Shown: positions 43,874 through 53,358, counted from the first letter of the stretch. The stretch: DNA of 64,000 nt from Blautia sp. An81 (GCF_002161285.1 NZ_NFHH01000013.1:43461-107460), one strand, 5' to 3'. The notes: a model not told the origin generated them from the sequence alone. Numbers and translations are program-made.

Positions 43874-45523
43874 TTATTTTTTATACAGCACAACTGCCTC
43901 ATAAGGCTTCAGCCCTATCCTGCTGCCTTCTATGTTATGCACTTCATAATTGCTCAATACACATTGGTATTCTCCCAGCTCTGTCTCAGAATCCCAGGTC
44001 ACTTCTTTTCCATAGAAGTTGCAGATTACCAGCATCTTTTCTCCCTGGTACTCCCTTTCATAGGCAAAAACAGAAGGATTTTTCTCATCCAGAGGCTTCA
44101 GCTCCCCATAAGCGATCACATCATATTCTTTCCGCAGTGCGATCAGCTTCTGATAGTAGTGGAAGATGGAATCTTCATCCTGAAGCTCCGCCTCCGCATT
44201 AATGTATGAGCAGTTCTTATTTACCTCAATCCAGGGTTCGCCTGTGGTAAATCCTCCGTTTTCCCCGCTGTTCCACTGCATCGGGGTCCGGCTGTTGTCT
44301 CTGGAATGGATCTGAAGGATCTGATAAGCGTTTTCCTCCGTCAATCCCTTCTCCTGAAGAATCCGGAAATGATTCAGGCTCTCCACATCCTTATACTGGG
44401 AAATATCTGTGAATCCGGCGTTGGTCATTCCCAGCTCCTCACCCTGGTAAATATAAGGAGTTCCTCTGAGACAGTGGATCACAGTTCCCAACATTTTTGC
44501 AGATTCCTTCCAGTACTTTTCCACATTTCCAAATCTGGAAACTACCCTTGGCTGGTCATGGTTGCACCAGAATACTGCATTCCAGGCATGATGTTTTCCC
44601 ATGTTCACCTGCCAGTCAAAGAGGATTTTTTTCAGCTTCTGGAAATCGAAGGGAACAATGACCCACTTCTCATTTCCCATAAAGTCAACCTTCAGATGGT
44701 GGAAGCTGAAAACCATGGACAATTCTTTACCGTCCTCATTTGCATACTGATAACAGTTTTCCATGGTAGTGCTGGACATCTCTCCCACGGTGATGATCTC
44801 TGCGTCTGTTCCGAAAGTGGCTTCGTTCAGTTCCCGGAGATATTTATGGATATTGGGACCATCGGTATAAAATCTTCTGCCGTCCCCCTCATAGTCATTT
44901 TCAAACTTATCCTTACTGATCAGGTTTACCACATCGAAACGGAAGCCCTTGATTCCTTTTCCCATCCAGAATTTAATCACATTCTGGACTTCTTTTCTTA
45001 CTTCCGGGTTGTCCCAGTTCAGGTCAGGCTGAGATACATCAAAAAGATGAAGGTAATACTCGTCAAACTTCTCTACATATTCCCAGGCATTTCCGCCAAA
45101 CTTGCTCTCCCAGTTGGTTGGAGGAACTCCCGGCTTTGGTCCTTTTTTAAAGATATAGAAATCTTTGTACTTAGGATCTCCCGCCAGAGCTTTCTGAAAC
45201 CACTGGTTCCTGTCAGAGGTATGGTTGAACACCATGTCAAACATCAGGCGGATACCCCGTTTTTCCGCTTCCCGTGACAGTTCTTCTACGTCCTCCATGG
45301 TGCCGTATCTGGGATCAATGTTATAATAATCCTCTACGTCATATCCATTGTCTTTCTGCGGAGATACAAAAAACGGCGTCATCCAGATGTAGTCCACACC
45401 CAGTTCTTTTATATAATCCAGTTTTTCTATTACACCTCTTAAATCTCCCAGTCCGTCTCCGTTGCTGTCATAAAAAGACTTGGGATATATCTGATAAACA
45501 ACGCTTTTCTTAAAATCTGCCAT
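43874..45523 (-). CDS. treC: Trehalose-6-phosphate hydrolase
   Basis: 549 residues, GH13 family. It splits imported trehalose-6-phosphate into glucose and glucose-6-phosphate in the cytoplasm. QIYPKSFYDSNGDGLGDLRG at the start, DMVFNHTSD, GFRFDVVNL (nucleophile D), and FWCNHDQPR near the transition-state stabiliser region are the GH13 conserved regions. It starts 12 bp after the treP stop, in the same operon. Other GH13 oligo-1,6-glucosidases look similar, but the context with a trehalose PTS and TreR-like repressor supports TreC. Confidence 0.93.
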   Translation of the reverse strand: MADFKKSVVYQIYPKSFYDSNGDGLGDLRGVIEKLDYIKELGVDYIWMTPFFVSPQKDNGYDVEDYYNIDPRYGTMEDVEELSREAEKRGIRLMFDMVFNHTSDRNQWFQKALAGDPKYKDFYIFKKGPKPGVPPTNWESKFGGNAWEYVEKFDEYYLHLFDVSQPDLNWDNPEVRKEVQNVIKFWMGKGIKGFRFDVVNLISKDKFENDYEGDGRRFYTDGPNIHKYLRELNEATFGTDAEIITVGEMSSTTMENCYQYANEDGKELSMVFSFHHLKVDFMGNEKWVIVPFDFQKLKKILFDWQVNMGKHHAWNAVFWCNHDQPRVVSRFGNVEKYWKESAKMLGTVIHCLRGTPYIYQGEELGMTNAGFTDISQYKDVESLNHFRILQEKGLTEENAYQILQIHSRDNSRTPMQWNSGENGGFTTGEPWIEVNKNCSYINAEAELQDEDSIFHYYQKLIALRKEYDVIAYGELKPLDEKNPSVFAYEREYQGEKMLVICNFYGKEVTWDSETELGEYQCVLSNYEVHNIEGSRIGLKPYEAVVLYKK

Positions 45524-45535
45524 GGAAAATCCTCC

Positions 45536-47497
45536 TTACTCAAACTTGATAACCTGTGTCTTTCCTGCCTCTGCTCCCATACCTGTAAGGTATTGGATAT
45601 TCTTAGCCTGTCCTTCCTCGGTAACAATAAATACAGTCACATAAGGATGTCCTGCCGCTTTGATCTTTTCCTTATCAAAACGGATCAGGGGCTGTCCCTG
45701 TTTTACCTGATCTCCTTCTTTTACAAGAAGCTCAAATCCGTCTCCGTTCATATCAACAGTATCTACTCCTACATGGATCAACAGTTCCATCTCATTTGCA
45801 AAGATCAGACCACAGGCATGTCCGGAGTCTGCCATAACTACCCCTACCTTTGCATCTGCAGGGGCTACTACGGTATCATTTTCCGGCTCAATGGCAACGC
45901 CGTCTCCCATAATATGCTGTGAAAACACATCATCCGGAACATCGTCCAGAGGAATTACCTTACCGGTAAGTCCGGCCTTTAATTCTGTGAGAGGTTCTGC
46001 CGCTACTGTCTGTACTGCCGGTCCCTCTACTTCTTCAACAACCTGAGACTCCTCTCCGTAGTCCTCTCCCAGTCTGTCTGCAGCAGATAATTTTGCCTTT
46101 CCCACAATAAATGTCAGTACAAAAGGAATCACGATAGCCACAGCCATAGCCAGGAGGAAGATCAGGTAATACTCTGGTTTAATAGACAAGATACCCGGAA
46201 GGCCGCCGACGCCGATGCTCAGCGCTTCTACTCCAAAGCCTACAGAAATCACTGCTGCGCAGGCAGAACCGATCATACCGCAGACCAGCGGGAATCCGTA
46301 TTTTAAGTTTACACCGAAAAGCGCCGGTTCTGTTACGCCCAGGTAGCAGGAAATACATGCAGGAACGTTGACCTGCTGAGCTCTCTCATTTTTCTTCTGA
46401 AGAACTGTCATAGCCAGCACGCTGGATCCCTGTGCGATGTTGCTCAGTGCGATCATGGGCCACAGGATGGTGCTTTTGCTGGGACCTGCGATCAGCTGAG
46501 AGTCAATAGCGTTTGTCATATGATGAAGACCTGTCATAACGATAGGTGCATATAATAATCCAAAGATTCCTGCAAATACAAATCGGATGTTAGAAGTCAG
46601 ACCTGCGTAAACCACGTCTGCAATGGCGTTTCCAATGGTCCAGCCGATGGGACCTACTACCATATGTGCGATAAATACTGCCGGCACCAGAGAGCAGACC
46701 GGAACTACGATCATACTGACCACCGCCGGACATATCTTCCGGAAAAACTTTTCCAGATATACCAGTACAAAACCAGCCATCATGGCTGCGATAACCTGTC
46801 CCTGATAACCGATCATATTTACCTTGGCAAATCCGAAATCCCAGTATGGTATCTGATCTGCCGGAGTGGAAGCCACACTGAAGCCGTTAAGAAGCTGGGA
46901 CGATACCAGGGTCAGACCTAATACAATACCAAGGATCTGTGTAGTTCCCATCTTTTTGGTAATGGACCAGACAATGCCTACGGGCAGCAGATGGAACACT
47001 GCTTCACCGATCAGCCAAAGAAAGCTGTCCACACCTGCCCAGAACTGGGAAATATCTACAAGGGTCTTTGTGCCATTGTCAAAGAAATAAATGGCGTCGA
47101 TCACATTACGGAAGCCCAGTACAAGACCGCCGCAGATCAAGGCCGGGATAATGGGAGCAAAAATCTCTCCCAGGTTGCTCATAAGCTTCTGGATTGGATT
47201 CTGGTTGCTCTTAGCTGCCTGTTTGGCAGCTTCCTTACTTACCCCTTCAATTCCTGCATAGGCAGTAAATTCATTATAAAAGGTTGACACATCATTTCCG
47301 ATGATCACCTGATACTGCCCTGCCTGGGTAAAGGTTCCCTTTACACTTTTCAGCTTTTCAATTTCCTTTGCGTTTGCTTTCTTTTCGTCTGCAAGAACGA
47401 ATCTCATTCTTGTCATACAGTGAGACACTGCCGCAATATTCTCTTTTCCGCCGATCAGCTCCAGCAATGCCTTGACGTCATCTGTATATTTTGCCAT
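45536..47497 (-). CDS. treP: Trehalose-type PTS permease, fused EIIB-EIIC-EIIA
   Basis: 653 residues. EIIB is at residues 1-85 with the phosphorylated C27 in SHCMTRMRF, EIIC with about 10 membrane segments spans about 105-460, and a linker leads to EIIA (about 500-653) with H575 in LIHVGVDTV. It imports and phosphorylates trehalose with PEP-derived phosphate. Having its own EIIA domain makes it independent of a separate EIIA-Glc. AAGGAGG precedes the ATG. Expression is from the promoter at 47540-47568, overlapped by two operators. Confidence 0.94.
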   Translation of the reverse strand: MAKYTDDVKALLELIGGKENIAAVSHCMTRMRFVLADEKKANAKEIEKLKSVKGTFTQAGQYQVIIGNDVSTFYNEFTAYAGIEGVSKEAAKQAAKSNQNPIQKLMSNLGEIFAPIIPALICGGLVLGFRNVIDAIYFFDNGTKTLVDISQFWAGVDSFLWLIGEAVFHLLPVGIVWSITKKMGTTQILGIVLGLTLVSSQLLNGFSVASTPADQIPYWDFGFAKVNMIGYQGQVIAAMMAGFVLVYLEKFFRKICPAVVSMIVVPVCSLVPAVFIAHMVVGPIGWTIGNAIADVVYAGLTSNIRFVFAGIFGLLYAPIVMTGLHHMTNAIDSQLIAGPSKSTILWPMIALSNIAQGSSVLAMTVLQKKNERAQQVNVPACISCYLGVTEPALFGVNLKYGFPLVCGMIGSACAAVISVGFGVEALSIGVGGLPGILSIKPEYYLIFLLAMAVAIVIPFVLTFIVGKAKLSAADRLGEDYGEESQVVEEVEGPAVQTVAAEPLTELKAGLTGKVIPLDDVPDDVFSQHIMGDGVAIEPENDTVVAPADAKVGVVMADSGHACGLIFANEMELLIHVGVDTVDMNGDGFELLVKEGDQVKQGQPLIRFDKEKIKAAGHPYVTVFIVTEEGQAKNIQYLTGMGAEAGKTQVIKFE

Positions 47498-47521
47498 GCT
47501 CGTACCTCCTTCTTTTCACGA

Positions 47522-47537
47522 ACTTGTTTGAACAAGT
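47522..47537. promoter_or_regulatory. TreR-type operator O1
   Basis: ACTTGTTTGAACAAGT is a palindrome with one central mismatch. It lies just downstream of the treP -10 box, at the expected transcription start. It shares its half-site with O2 and O3. Confidence 0.8.
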
Positions 47538-47539
47538 AT

Positions 47540-47568
47540 AAAATAGCATACTTGTTTAAACATGTCAA
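47540..47568 (-). promoter_or_regulatory. Sigma-A promoter of treP-treC
   Basis: On the minus strand TTGACA (47563-47568) and TATTTT (47540-47545) are 17 bp apart; O2 covers the spacer and O1 the start site. Confidence 0.75.
47550..47565. promoter_or_regulatory. TreR-type operator O2
   Basis: ACTTGTTTAAACATGT, the same palindromic design as O1, lies between the treP -35 and -10 boxes where a bound repressor would exclude RNA polymerase. Confidence 0.8.
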
Positions 47569-47578
47569 CATTGTTTTC

Positions 47579-47606
47579 TTGACTTTTTCAATTTTTTTTA
47601 TATAAT
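47579..47606 (+). promoter_or_regulatory. Sigma-A promoter of treR
   Basis: TTGACT (47579-47584) and TATAAT (47601-47606) are 16 bp apart. Operator O3 follows at 47616. Confidence 0.75.
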
Positions 47607-47615
47607 GAAAACATA

Positions 47616-47631
47616 AGATGTTTAAACAAGA
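47616..47631. promoter_or_regulatory. TreR-type operator O3
   Basis: AGATGTTTAAACAAGA, a less perfect version of O1/O2, sits just after the treR start site, pointing to autoregulation. Confidence 0.7.
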
Positions 47632-47640
47632 CAGGATGTG

Positions 47641-48381
47641 ATGAAAATGCCGAAAAGTAAATATGAATTTATTTATAAAGATTTAAAACAAAAAATAGAA
47701 TCCGAAGAATATGCCTACCAGGAACTGCTTCCTTCTGAAAACCAGTTAGTGCTTGCTTATAATTGTTCCAGAAACACCATCCGCAGAGCGGTAGGCCGTC
47801 TGGTAACAGATGGCTATGTCCAGACCATGCAGGGAAAGGGGGTCCGGAATATCTATCGCCCTGTAGTGCAGACCTCCTACACCATCGGCGGTATTGAGTC
47901 CTTTAAGGAATCTTCTATCCGCAATCATAAAAAAGGCCGCTCCGTAGTCCTTCAGTTCATGGAGCTTACCGCCGACGAAAAAATCTCCAGGCGGACCGGC
48001 TTCCCGGTGGGTTCTGAATTATATTATATTCAGCGGCTCCATTTTTTAGACGAAAAACCTCTGATCATCAATCACAACTATTTTCTGAAAAGCGCTGCTT
48101 GCGGCCTGACTCCGGAAATTGCAGAAAATTCTATTTACGAATATCTGGAAAACACCCTCCACATGACCATTGTCAACAGCAAGCGGGTGATGACAGTAGA
48201 AAAAATCACTCAGATAGATGAAAAGTATTTGGAATTGGATGTAAACGAGTATAACTGTCTGGCGGTCATCACCAGCCACACTTACAACAGCGACGGGGTC
48301 ATGTTTGAGTTCACACAGTCACGGCACAGGCCGGATTACTTTCGTTTCCAGGATAATGCGGTGCGCAGGTCTGTGAGCTGA
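47641..48381 (+). CDS. treR: GntR-family trehalose operon repressor
   Basis: About 247 residues. GTG 47638, ATG 47641 and ATG 47647 are all possible starts; AGGA at 47633-47636 fits 47641 or 47647 best. The winged helix (about residues 5-72) has LLPSENQLVLAYNCSRNTIR, and the C-terminal UTRA domain (about 90-240) binds the effector, expected to be trehalose-6-phosphate. It is divergent from treP, with operators in the shared 140-bp region, the classic layout of TreR control. Confidence 0.92.
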   Translation: MKMPKSKYEFIYKDLKQKIESEEYAYQELLPSENQLVLAYNCSRNTIRRAVGRLVTDGYVQTMQGKGVRNIYRPVVQTSYTIGGIESFKESSIRNHKKGRSVVLQFMELTADEKISRRTGFPVGSELYYIQRLHFLDEKPLIINHNYFLKSAACGLTPEIAENSIYEYLENTLHMTIVNSKRVMTVEKITQIDEKYLELDVNEYNCLAVITSHTYNSDGVMFEFTQSRHRPDYFRFQDNAVRRSVS

Positions 48382-48440
48382 AAACTGCCGGGAAATCCAT
48401 GTTTTTAGTTGATGAACATGGATTTCCCGGCAGTTTCTTT
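48381..48440. terminator. Bidirectional terminator between treR and anti-sigma genes
   Basis: AAACTGCCGGGAAATCCATG (from 48382) and CATGGATTTCCCGGCAGTTT (to 48436) are perfect complements, followed by CTTTTTT on the plus strand and preceded by an A-rich start on the other. It serves both converging genes. Confidence 0.9.
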
Positions 48441-48441
48441 T

Positions 48442-49428
48442 TTAACCCTCCTGTGCATCCCCCGACAGGCTTCCTTCCCACAGATCACTGAAAGAAATCT
48501 CCTCTGTCTTATCTTCATATTCTATGGTAAGAACATCATCCTGAGAAAGTTTCCGTTCTGTACCGTCTGACAGCCGGATGGTATTCTCATCTATAAAGTC
48601 CACTGTATAGAATGCTCCGTTCTCTTCTGTCCCTCCCTGGCTGTCATAATACTGGCGGATCAGGATCTGGTCTTCTCCTGCATCTTCCACCTTCAGGGAA
48701 ACCCCTAAGATTTCCGGGAAGAAGCCAAGTGTCACTGTTCCATTGTCCTCTTTTGCCCAGGTCATCTTCACCTCATCAGACTGTGCAGGAGGATTCTCCA
48801 GAGCCTCCCGGGCCAGATCCGCCAAAGAAATGGTCTCTGTCCGGTCTTTGTATTTAATGGTCAGTACCTGGTCTTCACTGAAATCCATATTCTGGCCGTC
48901 TAATCCCATAACTGTGTCTTCGTCAATAAACGTACAGCTCCAGTAAGCGTTGGCATTATAGGCTTTTGTAAAGGGAGCCAGCTTACCTTCTACTATGGTA
49001 ATGGTATTGTCTTCTCCAGTTTCTGCGTAAAGCCTGCTGTTTTTCTTCTCCGGAGAAAAGCGGATGGAAGCGATCCCGTCCCAGGTCTCTATAGTCATCT
49101 TCACATCTTCAGAATTTGCCGTCCAGGTTCTACTGTAATACAGAAGGCCTCCCCCAAAGATCAGGCCGCAGATCAGAACGGCTCCCCCTGCTGCCAGAAG
49201 GATTTTTCTTCTGGTCTTCTGCCTCAGTTTCCGGAAAGGCTGTACGGCCTTTTTATTCTTCACCGGCTGGTTTTCCTCTACGATCTCCTCTTTCATGGAA
49301 GCCAGATATTCTCCGCACTCCCGGCATTCCTCCAGATGTTCCTCTATCAGTTCATTACTCTCCTCACTGGTCAGTCCATCTATGTAACTTGGAAACAAAT
49401 CCCGGATAACTTCACATTTCATCTTCAT
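48442..49428 (-). CDS. Anti-sigma factor with zinc-finger (zf-HC2) domain
   Basis: 328 residues. The N-terminal zinc-binding anti-sigma domain (HLEECRECGEYL, about residues 31-42, HxxxCxxC) is followed by one membrane segment (about 75-99) and an extracytoplasmic region made of two similar repeats (each ending DQVLTIKYKDRTETISLADL or DDVLTIEYEDKTEEISFSDL). The repeats probably form the sensing part. It starts 6 bp after the ECF sigma gene and is its likely inhibitor. Confidence 0.88.
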   Translation of the reverse strand: MKMKCEVIRDLFPSYIDGLTSEESNELIEEHLEECRECGEYLASMKEEIVEENQPVKNKKAVQPFRKLRQKTRRKILLAAGGAVLICGLIFGGGLLYYSRTWTANSEDVKMTIETWDGIASIRFSPEKKNSRLYAETGEDNTITIVEGKLAPFTKAYNANAYWSCTFIDEDTVMGLDGQNMDFSEDQVLTIKYKDRTETISLADLAREALENPPAQSDEVKMTWAKEDNGTVTLGFFPEILGVSLKVEDAGEDQILIRQYYDSQGGTEENGAFYTVDFIDENTIRLSDGTERKLSQDDVLTIEYEDKTEEISFSDLWEGSLSGDAQEG

Positions 49429-49434
49429 ACTTCC

Positions 49435-49908
49435 TCATCCTTTCACTAATTTCTGTTTTGCCCGGTAAAACGTTACCCTGGCCCAGTTTTCATTTTTCCC
49501 AAAGATATCTCCGATCTCCCGAAAGGAGAATTCTCCTGTCAGCCGAAGAAGTACGACTTCCTTGGCGGTTTCCTCCAAAACATGAACCTTCCGGAATAAT
49601 TCCATCTTCTCTTCTTTGATACATAATTCTTCTTCCAGGGCTGCTTTGGGGGAAACAAGATTCTCATCCAGCTGACTGGTCCCTTTTCTTTTTCTTCGGT
49701 CCAGCTCCTGATACCATAAATGTTTGGCAATCTGGCAGAGCCAGGTAGACACCTTACAGGAGCCATTATATTTATCTGCACTTTTCACAGCCTGGTAAAA
49801 AGTTTCCTGGGTCAGTTCCTGGGCCGTATCTTCTTCATAGCAAAGTGTCATAAGATACTTGAACACTGCATTTGCCTGCTCTCTGTATATGGAGTCCATA
49901 TCCATCAT
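49435..49908 (-). CDS. ECF-type RNA polymerase sigma factor
   Basis: About 157 residues from the ATG at 49906-49908, which follows AAAGGAGGTGAG by about 8-11 bp; the open frame extends to 49941, but that start would place the ribosome site inside the gene. Region 2 (about residues 10-70: TAQELTQETFYQAVKSADKY) and region 4 (about 105-155: FSFREIGDIFGKNENWARVT) are clear. It pairs with the zinc-finger anti-sigma gene downstream. Confidence 0.9.
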   Translation of the reverse strand: MMDMDSIYREQANAVFKYLMTLCYEEDTAQELTQETFYQAVKSADKYNGSCKVSTWLCQIAKHLWYQELDRRKRKGTSQLDENLVSPKAALEEELCIKEEKMELFRKVHVLEETAKEVVLLRLTGEFSFREIGDIFGKNENWARVTFYRAKQKLVKG

Positions 49909-49987
49909 CTTGTTTCTCACCTCCTTTACCCATATATCCAAAAAAGAGAAGATTCGTTACATAATTTAATAAAAAAATGCAAATTTC

Positions 49988-50020
49988 AGGCCTGGGACAG
50001 TTCAGACCAGTCCCAGGCCT
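49988..50020 (-). terminator. Terminator of the flavodiiron protein cluster
   Basis: AGGCCTGGGAC pairs perfectly with GTCCCAGGCCT; the minus-strand side runs into TTTGCATTTTTTTATT. It lies 63 bp after the stop of the flavodiiron gene. Confidence 0.85.
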
Positions 50021-50082
50021 TCTTCATAACTTCCGTTTCCCTGCGTTATAAAACACAAATCCGGCAGATATATCCCTTTCTG

Positions 50083-52614
50083 CTATTCCATCACTTCCTG
50101 ATAGGTGGCGTGTCTTTCCAATAACTGGGTCATTTTTGCCATAGTGCTTACATCTCCGATGAGGATAACGCCGCACAGCCGATTATTCAGGAAGTAGTAT
50201 TTCCGGTACTGTTTCTTACCCATATCTTTAAGTTCCACTGTCTTGTATACCAGATTCGGGTTCTTTCCATTATCTCCTGCTGCAAACAGAGCTGTACCCA
50301 TGCCATGGAAATTCAGAGCTGCAGATACACCTTCGTATACGATCTGGTCCCCGGCTGCATTGGCGCCGGCCACTTTTCCCTGCTCCATAGCCTGAGGCCA
50401 GATGGCATAATTAATCCCCTGATACTGTGCGCAGTCACCACAGGCATAAATATCCGGAATATTCGTCTCCATTCTCTCGCTGACTACAACAGCCCTGTCC
50501 GTTTCAATCCCAGCCTGAGCTGCAACAGCTATATTGGCCCTGACACCGGCAGATACGATTACCAGATCTGCGGGGAATATTTCTCCGCCTGCCAGTTTCA
50601 CTCCGGTTACCTGCTCTTCTCCAAGAATATCTGTAATCTGGGCCCCTGTATGAATCTGGATATCTTTTCCCTCACTGATCAGCTTCAGCATATCGGCAGC
50701 TCCATTATCCAGCTGTCTGCCCATAAGAAGAGGCGCTGCTTCCAGTACAGTCACATGGCATTTGGCCTTCTTCATTTCCCAGGCTGCCTCCAGTCCCAGG
50801 ACACCGCCTCCGATTACTACAACATTTTTTATCTGAGGAAGCATAGACGCAATTTTCTTCGTATCTTCCAGACGGCGTATAGCCACAACTCCCTTCTTAT
50901 CTTTCCCATTAATCGGAGGAATAAAGCATTCTGATCCAAGGGCATAGATCAGTTTTGTATAAGAAAGCCTCATCCCTTCTTCCAGAAGCACCTCTTTATT
51001 CTTTGTGTCGATGGCCTCCACCTGTTTTCCCAGGAGCAGATGTATATTATTTTCCTCATACCATTTTTCTTCTTCAATGGCAATCTGCTCTCCATCCAGT
51101 TCTGCCATAATAGATTTCGTCAGCATTGGACGGTTATAGGGGCGGTAAGGCTCATTAGAAATCATGACAATAGATCCTGTTTTGTCCCTCTCCCGGATAG
51201 CAGAAGCCGCATAAAATCCTGCTGCGCCTCCTCCCAGGACTACATAAAAATTCCTGGTGTCTTTCCGGAAAGAAGTTTCTTCTCCATCTACCGGTACGAA
51301 ATTTTCCTTTCCTACGCCGCATACCGGGCATACTTCCAGAGAAGCATCAAAGATTTCTCCGCAGACCAGACATTTAACCAGCTTTTTCGGTCCGGCAGAT
51401 TTTTTTGTATTCTCCTTATTCTGAAGCAGGCAGCCGAAATTATATCCATAGTCATGGGCGTCAATAAGATTATCCTGACTTGGTTTAAATTTCACCCGGA
51501 ATCCTTCATCGGGAACTCTCATCTTTAACTGTTTCAACCTCTCTATGAGATGAGGAACTGCCTCTCCGCTCCATCCATAACTTCCGAATGCGCTGGCCAG
51601 TTTTCCTCCGTGGGTTCCTGCAAAAATAGAAGTTGTCAGATCCCAGATAGGTTTTAAAGCTTCTCCTACAATAGTGGGAGATCCCAGCAGGAATCCATCT
51701 GCAAATCCCAATTCTTCCAGAACCTTTCCCTGATCCGCCTCTACCATATCATAGCAGCGCACATCTATATCTCCGCTTTCTTCAATACCCTGGGCAATAG
51801 CTCCAGCCAGTTCTTTCGTATAGCCGTAGGCACTTACATAAGGAATGATCACCGTCTTTTTCTTATTAGGATTTACCACAGTACACCATTCCTGGTAAGT
51901 ATCCAGTATAAAGTCAATTCTGGTATCCAGGACCGGGCCATGTCCGGTACAGATCATGGAAATATCCAGTTCCCGCACTCTTTCCAGGGCCTTTTGCATA
52001 TACGGCTTGAAAGGACCGATAATATTGTCGAAATAATATTTTGTAGCTCTCATATAGCCTTCCTGGTCTGTGACCTTGCTCAGAAGGATATCCTTAAACC
52101 CGTAATGGGAGCCAAAAGAATCGCAGGTTACCAGAATCTGTTCTTCCTCAATATAAGTATACATAGTATCCGGCCAGTGAAGATTTGGCACCACCATAAA
52201 TTTCAGAGTTTTATCTCCAATCTTCATCTCCTGACCGTCCTTCACCGGAAGGGCTGTAAACTCTCCGTTGACAATTTCTTTCAGGAAATTAACAGCACAG
52301 CCTGTAGCGATGATCTTTAATCCTGGATTTATCTCAAGAAGTTTCTCCACGCTTCCCGCATGGTCCGGCTCTGTATGATTCACTACCAGATAATCGATTT
52401 TCTCCACATCGGTAATCTGCTTCAGCTCCTCCAGATACTCCTCAAAAAACTTTGCCTTAGCAGTCTCAAACAAGATGGTTTTATCTCCGGCCTTCATTAC
52501 ATAGGAATTATAAGTGGTTCCAAACTCCGTGTACATAATAATATCAAATACCCGCAATTTATCATCCACAATCCCTGTCCAGTAAAAATTATCTCTCAGT
52601 TTCAGTGTCTCCAT
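50083..52614 (-). CDS. Multidomain flavodiiron protein: FDP-rubredoxin-NAD(P)H reductase (class F-like)
   Basis: 843 residues in four parts. The metallo-beta-lactamase diiron domain (1-250) has all ligands: H80, E82, D84, H146, D165, H225. A flavodoxin domain (254-400) is followed by a short rubredoxin-like knuckle (C415, C418, C429, C432). A pyridine-nucleotide-disulfide-type reductase with GGGAAGFYAA (about 461-470) and VIGGGVLGLEAAWE completes it. The enzyme reduces O2 and/or NO with electrons from NAD(P)H in one chain. The knuckle has only 10 residues between cysteine pairs, like rubrerythrin's rather than a full rubredoxin. It is last in a cluster with AIM24, DUF4317 and phosphoesterase genes. 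Confidence 0.92.
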   Translation of the reverse strand: METLKLRDNFYWTGIVDDKLRVFDIIMYTEFGTTYNSYVMKAGDKTILFETAKAKFFEEYLEELKQITDVEKIDYLVVNHTEPDHAGSVEKLLEINPGLKIIATGCAVNFLKEIVNGEFTALPVKDGQEMKIGDKTLKFMVVPNLHWPDTMYTYIEEEQILVTCDSFGSHYGFKDILLSKVTDQEGYMRATKYYFDNIIGPFKPYMQKALERVRELDISMICTGHGPVLDTRIDFILDTYQEWCTVVNPNKKKTVIIPYVSAYGYTKELAGAIAQGIEESGDIDVRCYDMVEADQGKVLEELGFADGFLLGSPTIVGEALKPIWDLTTSIFAGTHGGKLASAFGSYGWSGEAVPHLIERLKQLKMRVPDEGFRVKFKPSQDNLIDAHDYGYNFGCLLQNKENTKKSAGPKKLVKCLVCGEIFDASLEVCPVCGVGKENFVPVDGEETSFRKDTRNFYVVLGGGAAGFYAASAIRERDKTGSIVMISNEPYRPYNRPMLTKSIMAELDGEQIAIEEEKWYEENNIHLLLGKQVEAIDTKNKEVLLEEGMRLSYTKLIYALGSECFIPPINGKDKKGVVAIRRLEDTKKIASMLPQIKNVVVIGGGVLGLEAAWEMKKAKCHVTVLEAAPLLMGRQLDNGAADMLKLISEGKDIQIHTGAQITDILGEEQVTGVKLAGGEIFPADLVIVSAGVRANIAVAAQAGIETDRAVVVSERMETNIPDIYACGDCAQYQGINYAIWPQAMEQGKVAGANAAGDQIVYEGVSAALNFHGMGTALFAAGDNGKNPNLVYKTVELKDMGKKQYRKYYFLNNRLCGVILIGDVSTMAKMTQLLERHATYQEVME

Positions 52615-52655
52615 TTTAATCTCCTTTTCTGTCTTTTATCCAATATGAGTCCATA

Positions 52656-53339
52656 TCAACTGTTCCCGCTTGGCGGCATAAACTGGCTCAGTGTAGCTGC
52701 CACCCCTGAAATCGGCATAGTCTGGAGCCAGATTTTTCCCGGACCTGTAAGAACTGTATTGAAAAATCCCTCTCCGCCCAAAAGCTTGTTCTTAATGCCT
52801 GCTACCTGGCGGATATCTATAGAAACACTTGTTTCAAATCCTGCCACATTTCCGGTATCTACGATCATCTGTTCTCCCGGAGCAAGGTCATATTCCATGA
52901 TTTCTCCATCAATCTCTACAAAGACCATTCCATTTCCGGAAATTCTCTGCATGATAAATCCCTCTCCGCCGAAGAATCCAGCGCCTATTTTCTTATTAAA
53001 GTGTATGTCCATTCTGACGCTGCTTTCTCCTGCAAGAAATGCTCGTTTCTGAAGAATGATCTCTTTGCCCGGTCTGATTTCTACAGGAAGGATCTTTCCC
53101 GGAAAGCTGGATCCAAAAGTAACCATTCCGGGGCCTCCCTGAGCAGTATAGATATTCTGAAACATACTCTCTCCTGAAAAAGCCTTTGAAAACATTTTTC
53201 CCAGGCCTCCTCCTGTTGTCTCCATTTTTACATTAGGAGACTGCCATACCATAGAACCTTTTTCTGTGATCATCTGTTCCCCGTTTTCCAAATAGCATAC
53301 TACAATTGGAAATACACCGCCTTTAATTTCATACCTCAT
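52656..53339 (-). CDS. TIGR00266/AIM24-family beta-barrel protein
   Basis: 227 residues. MVWQSPNVKMETTGGGLGKM near the start and FFGGEGFIMQRISGNG, then LLGGEGFFNTVLTGPGKIWL, are the repeating glycine-rich segments of the TIGR00266 family (AIM24 in mitochondria). The fold is a beta barrel; biochemical function is unknown. It starts 19 bp after the DUF4317 gene's stop and precedes the flavodiiron gene by 41 bp. Confidence 0.88.
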   Translation of the reverse strand: MRYEIKGGVFPIVVCYLENGEQMITEKGSMVWQSPNVKMETTGGGLGKMFSKAFSGESMFQNIYTAQGGPGMVTFGSSFPGKILPVEIRPGKEIILQKRAFLAGESSVRMDIHFNKKIGAGFFGGEGFIMQRISGNGMVFVEIDGEIMEYDLAPGEQMIVDTGNVAGFETSVSIDIRQVAGIKNKLLGGEGFFNTVLTGPGKIWLQTMPISGVAATLSQFMPPSGNS

Positions 53340-53358
53340 AAAACCTTCTCCTTTTCGT

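Noticed and set aside
44306..45277. 323-codon open frame on the plus strand
   Set aside because: It is fully antisense to treC, a clear GH13 gene with all conserved regions; no ribosome site.
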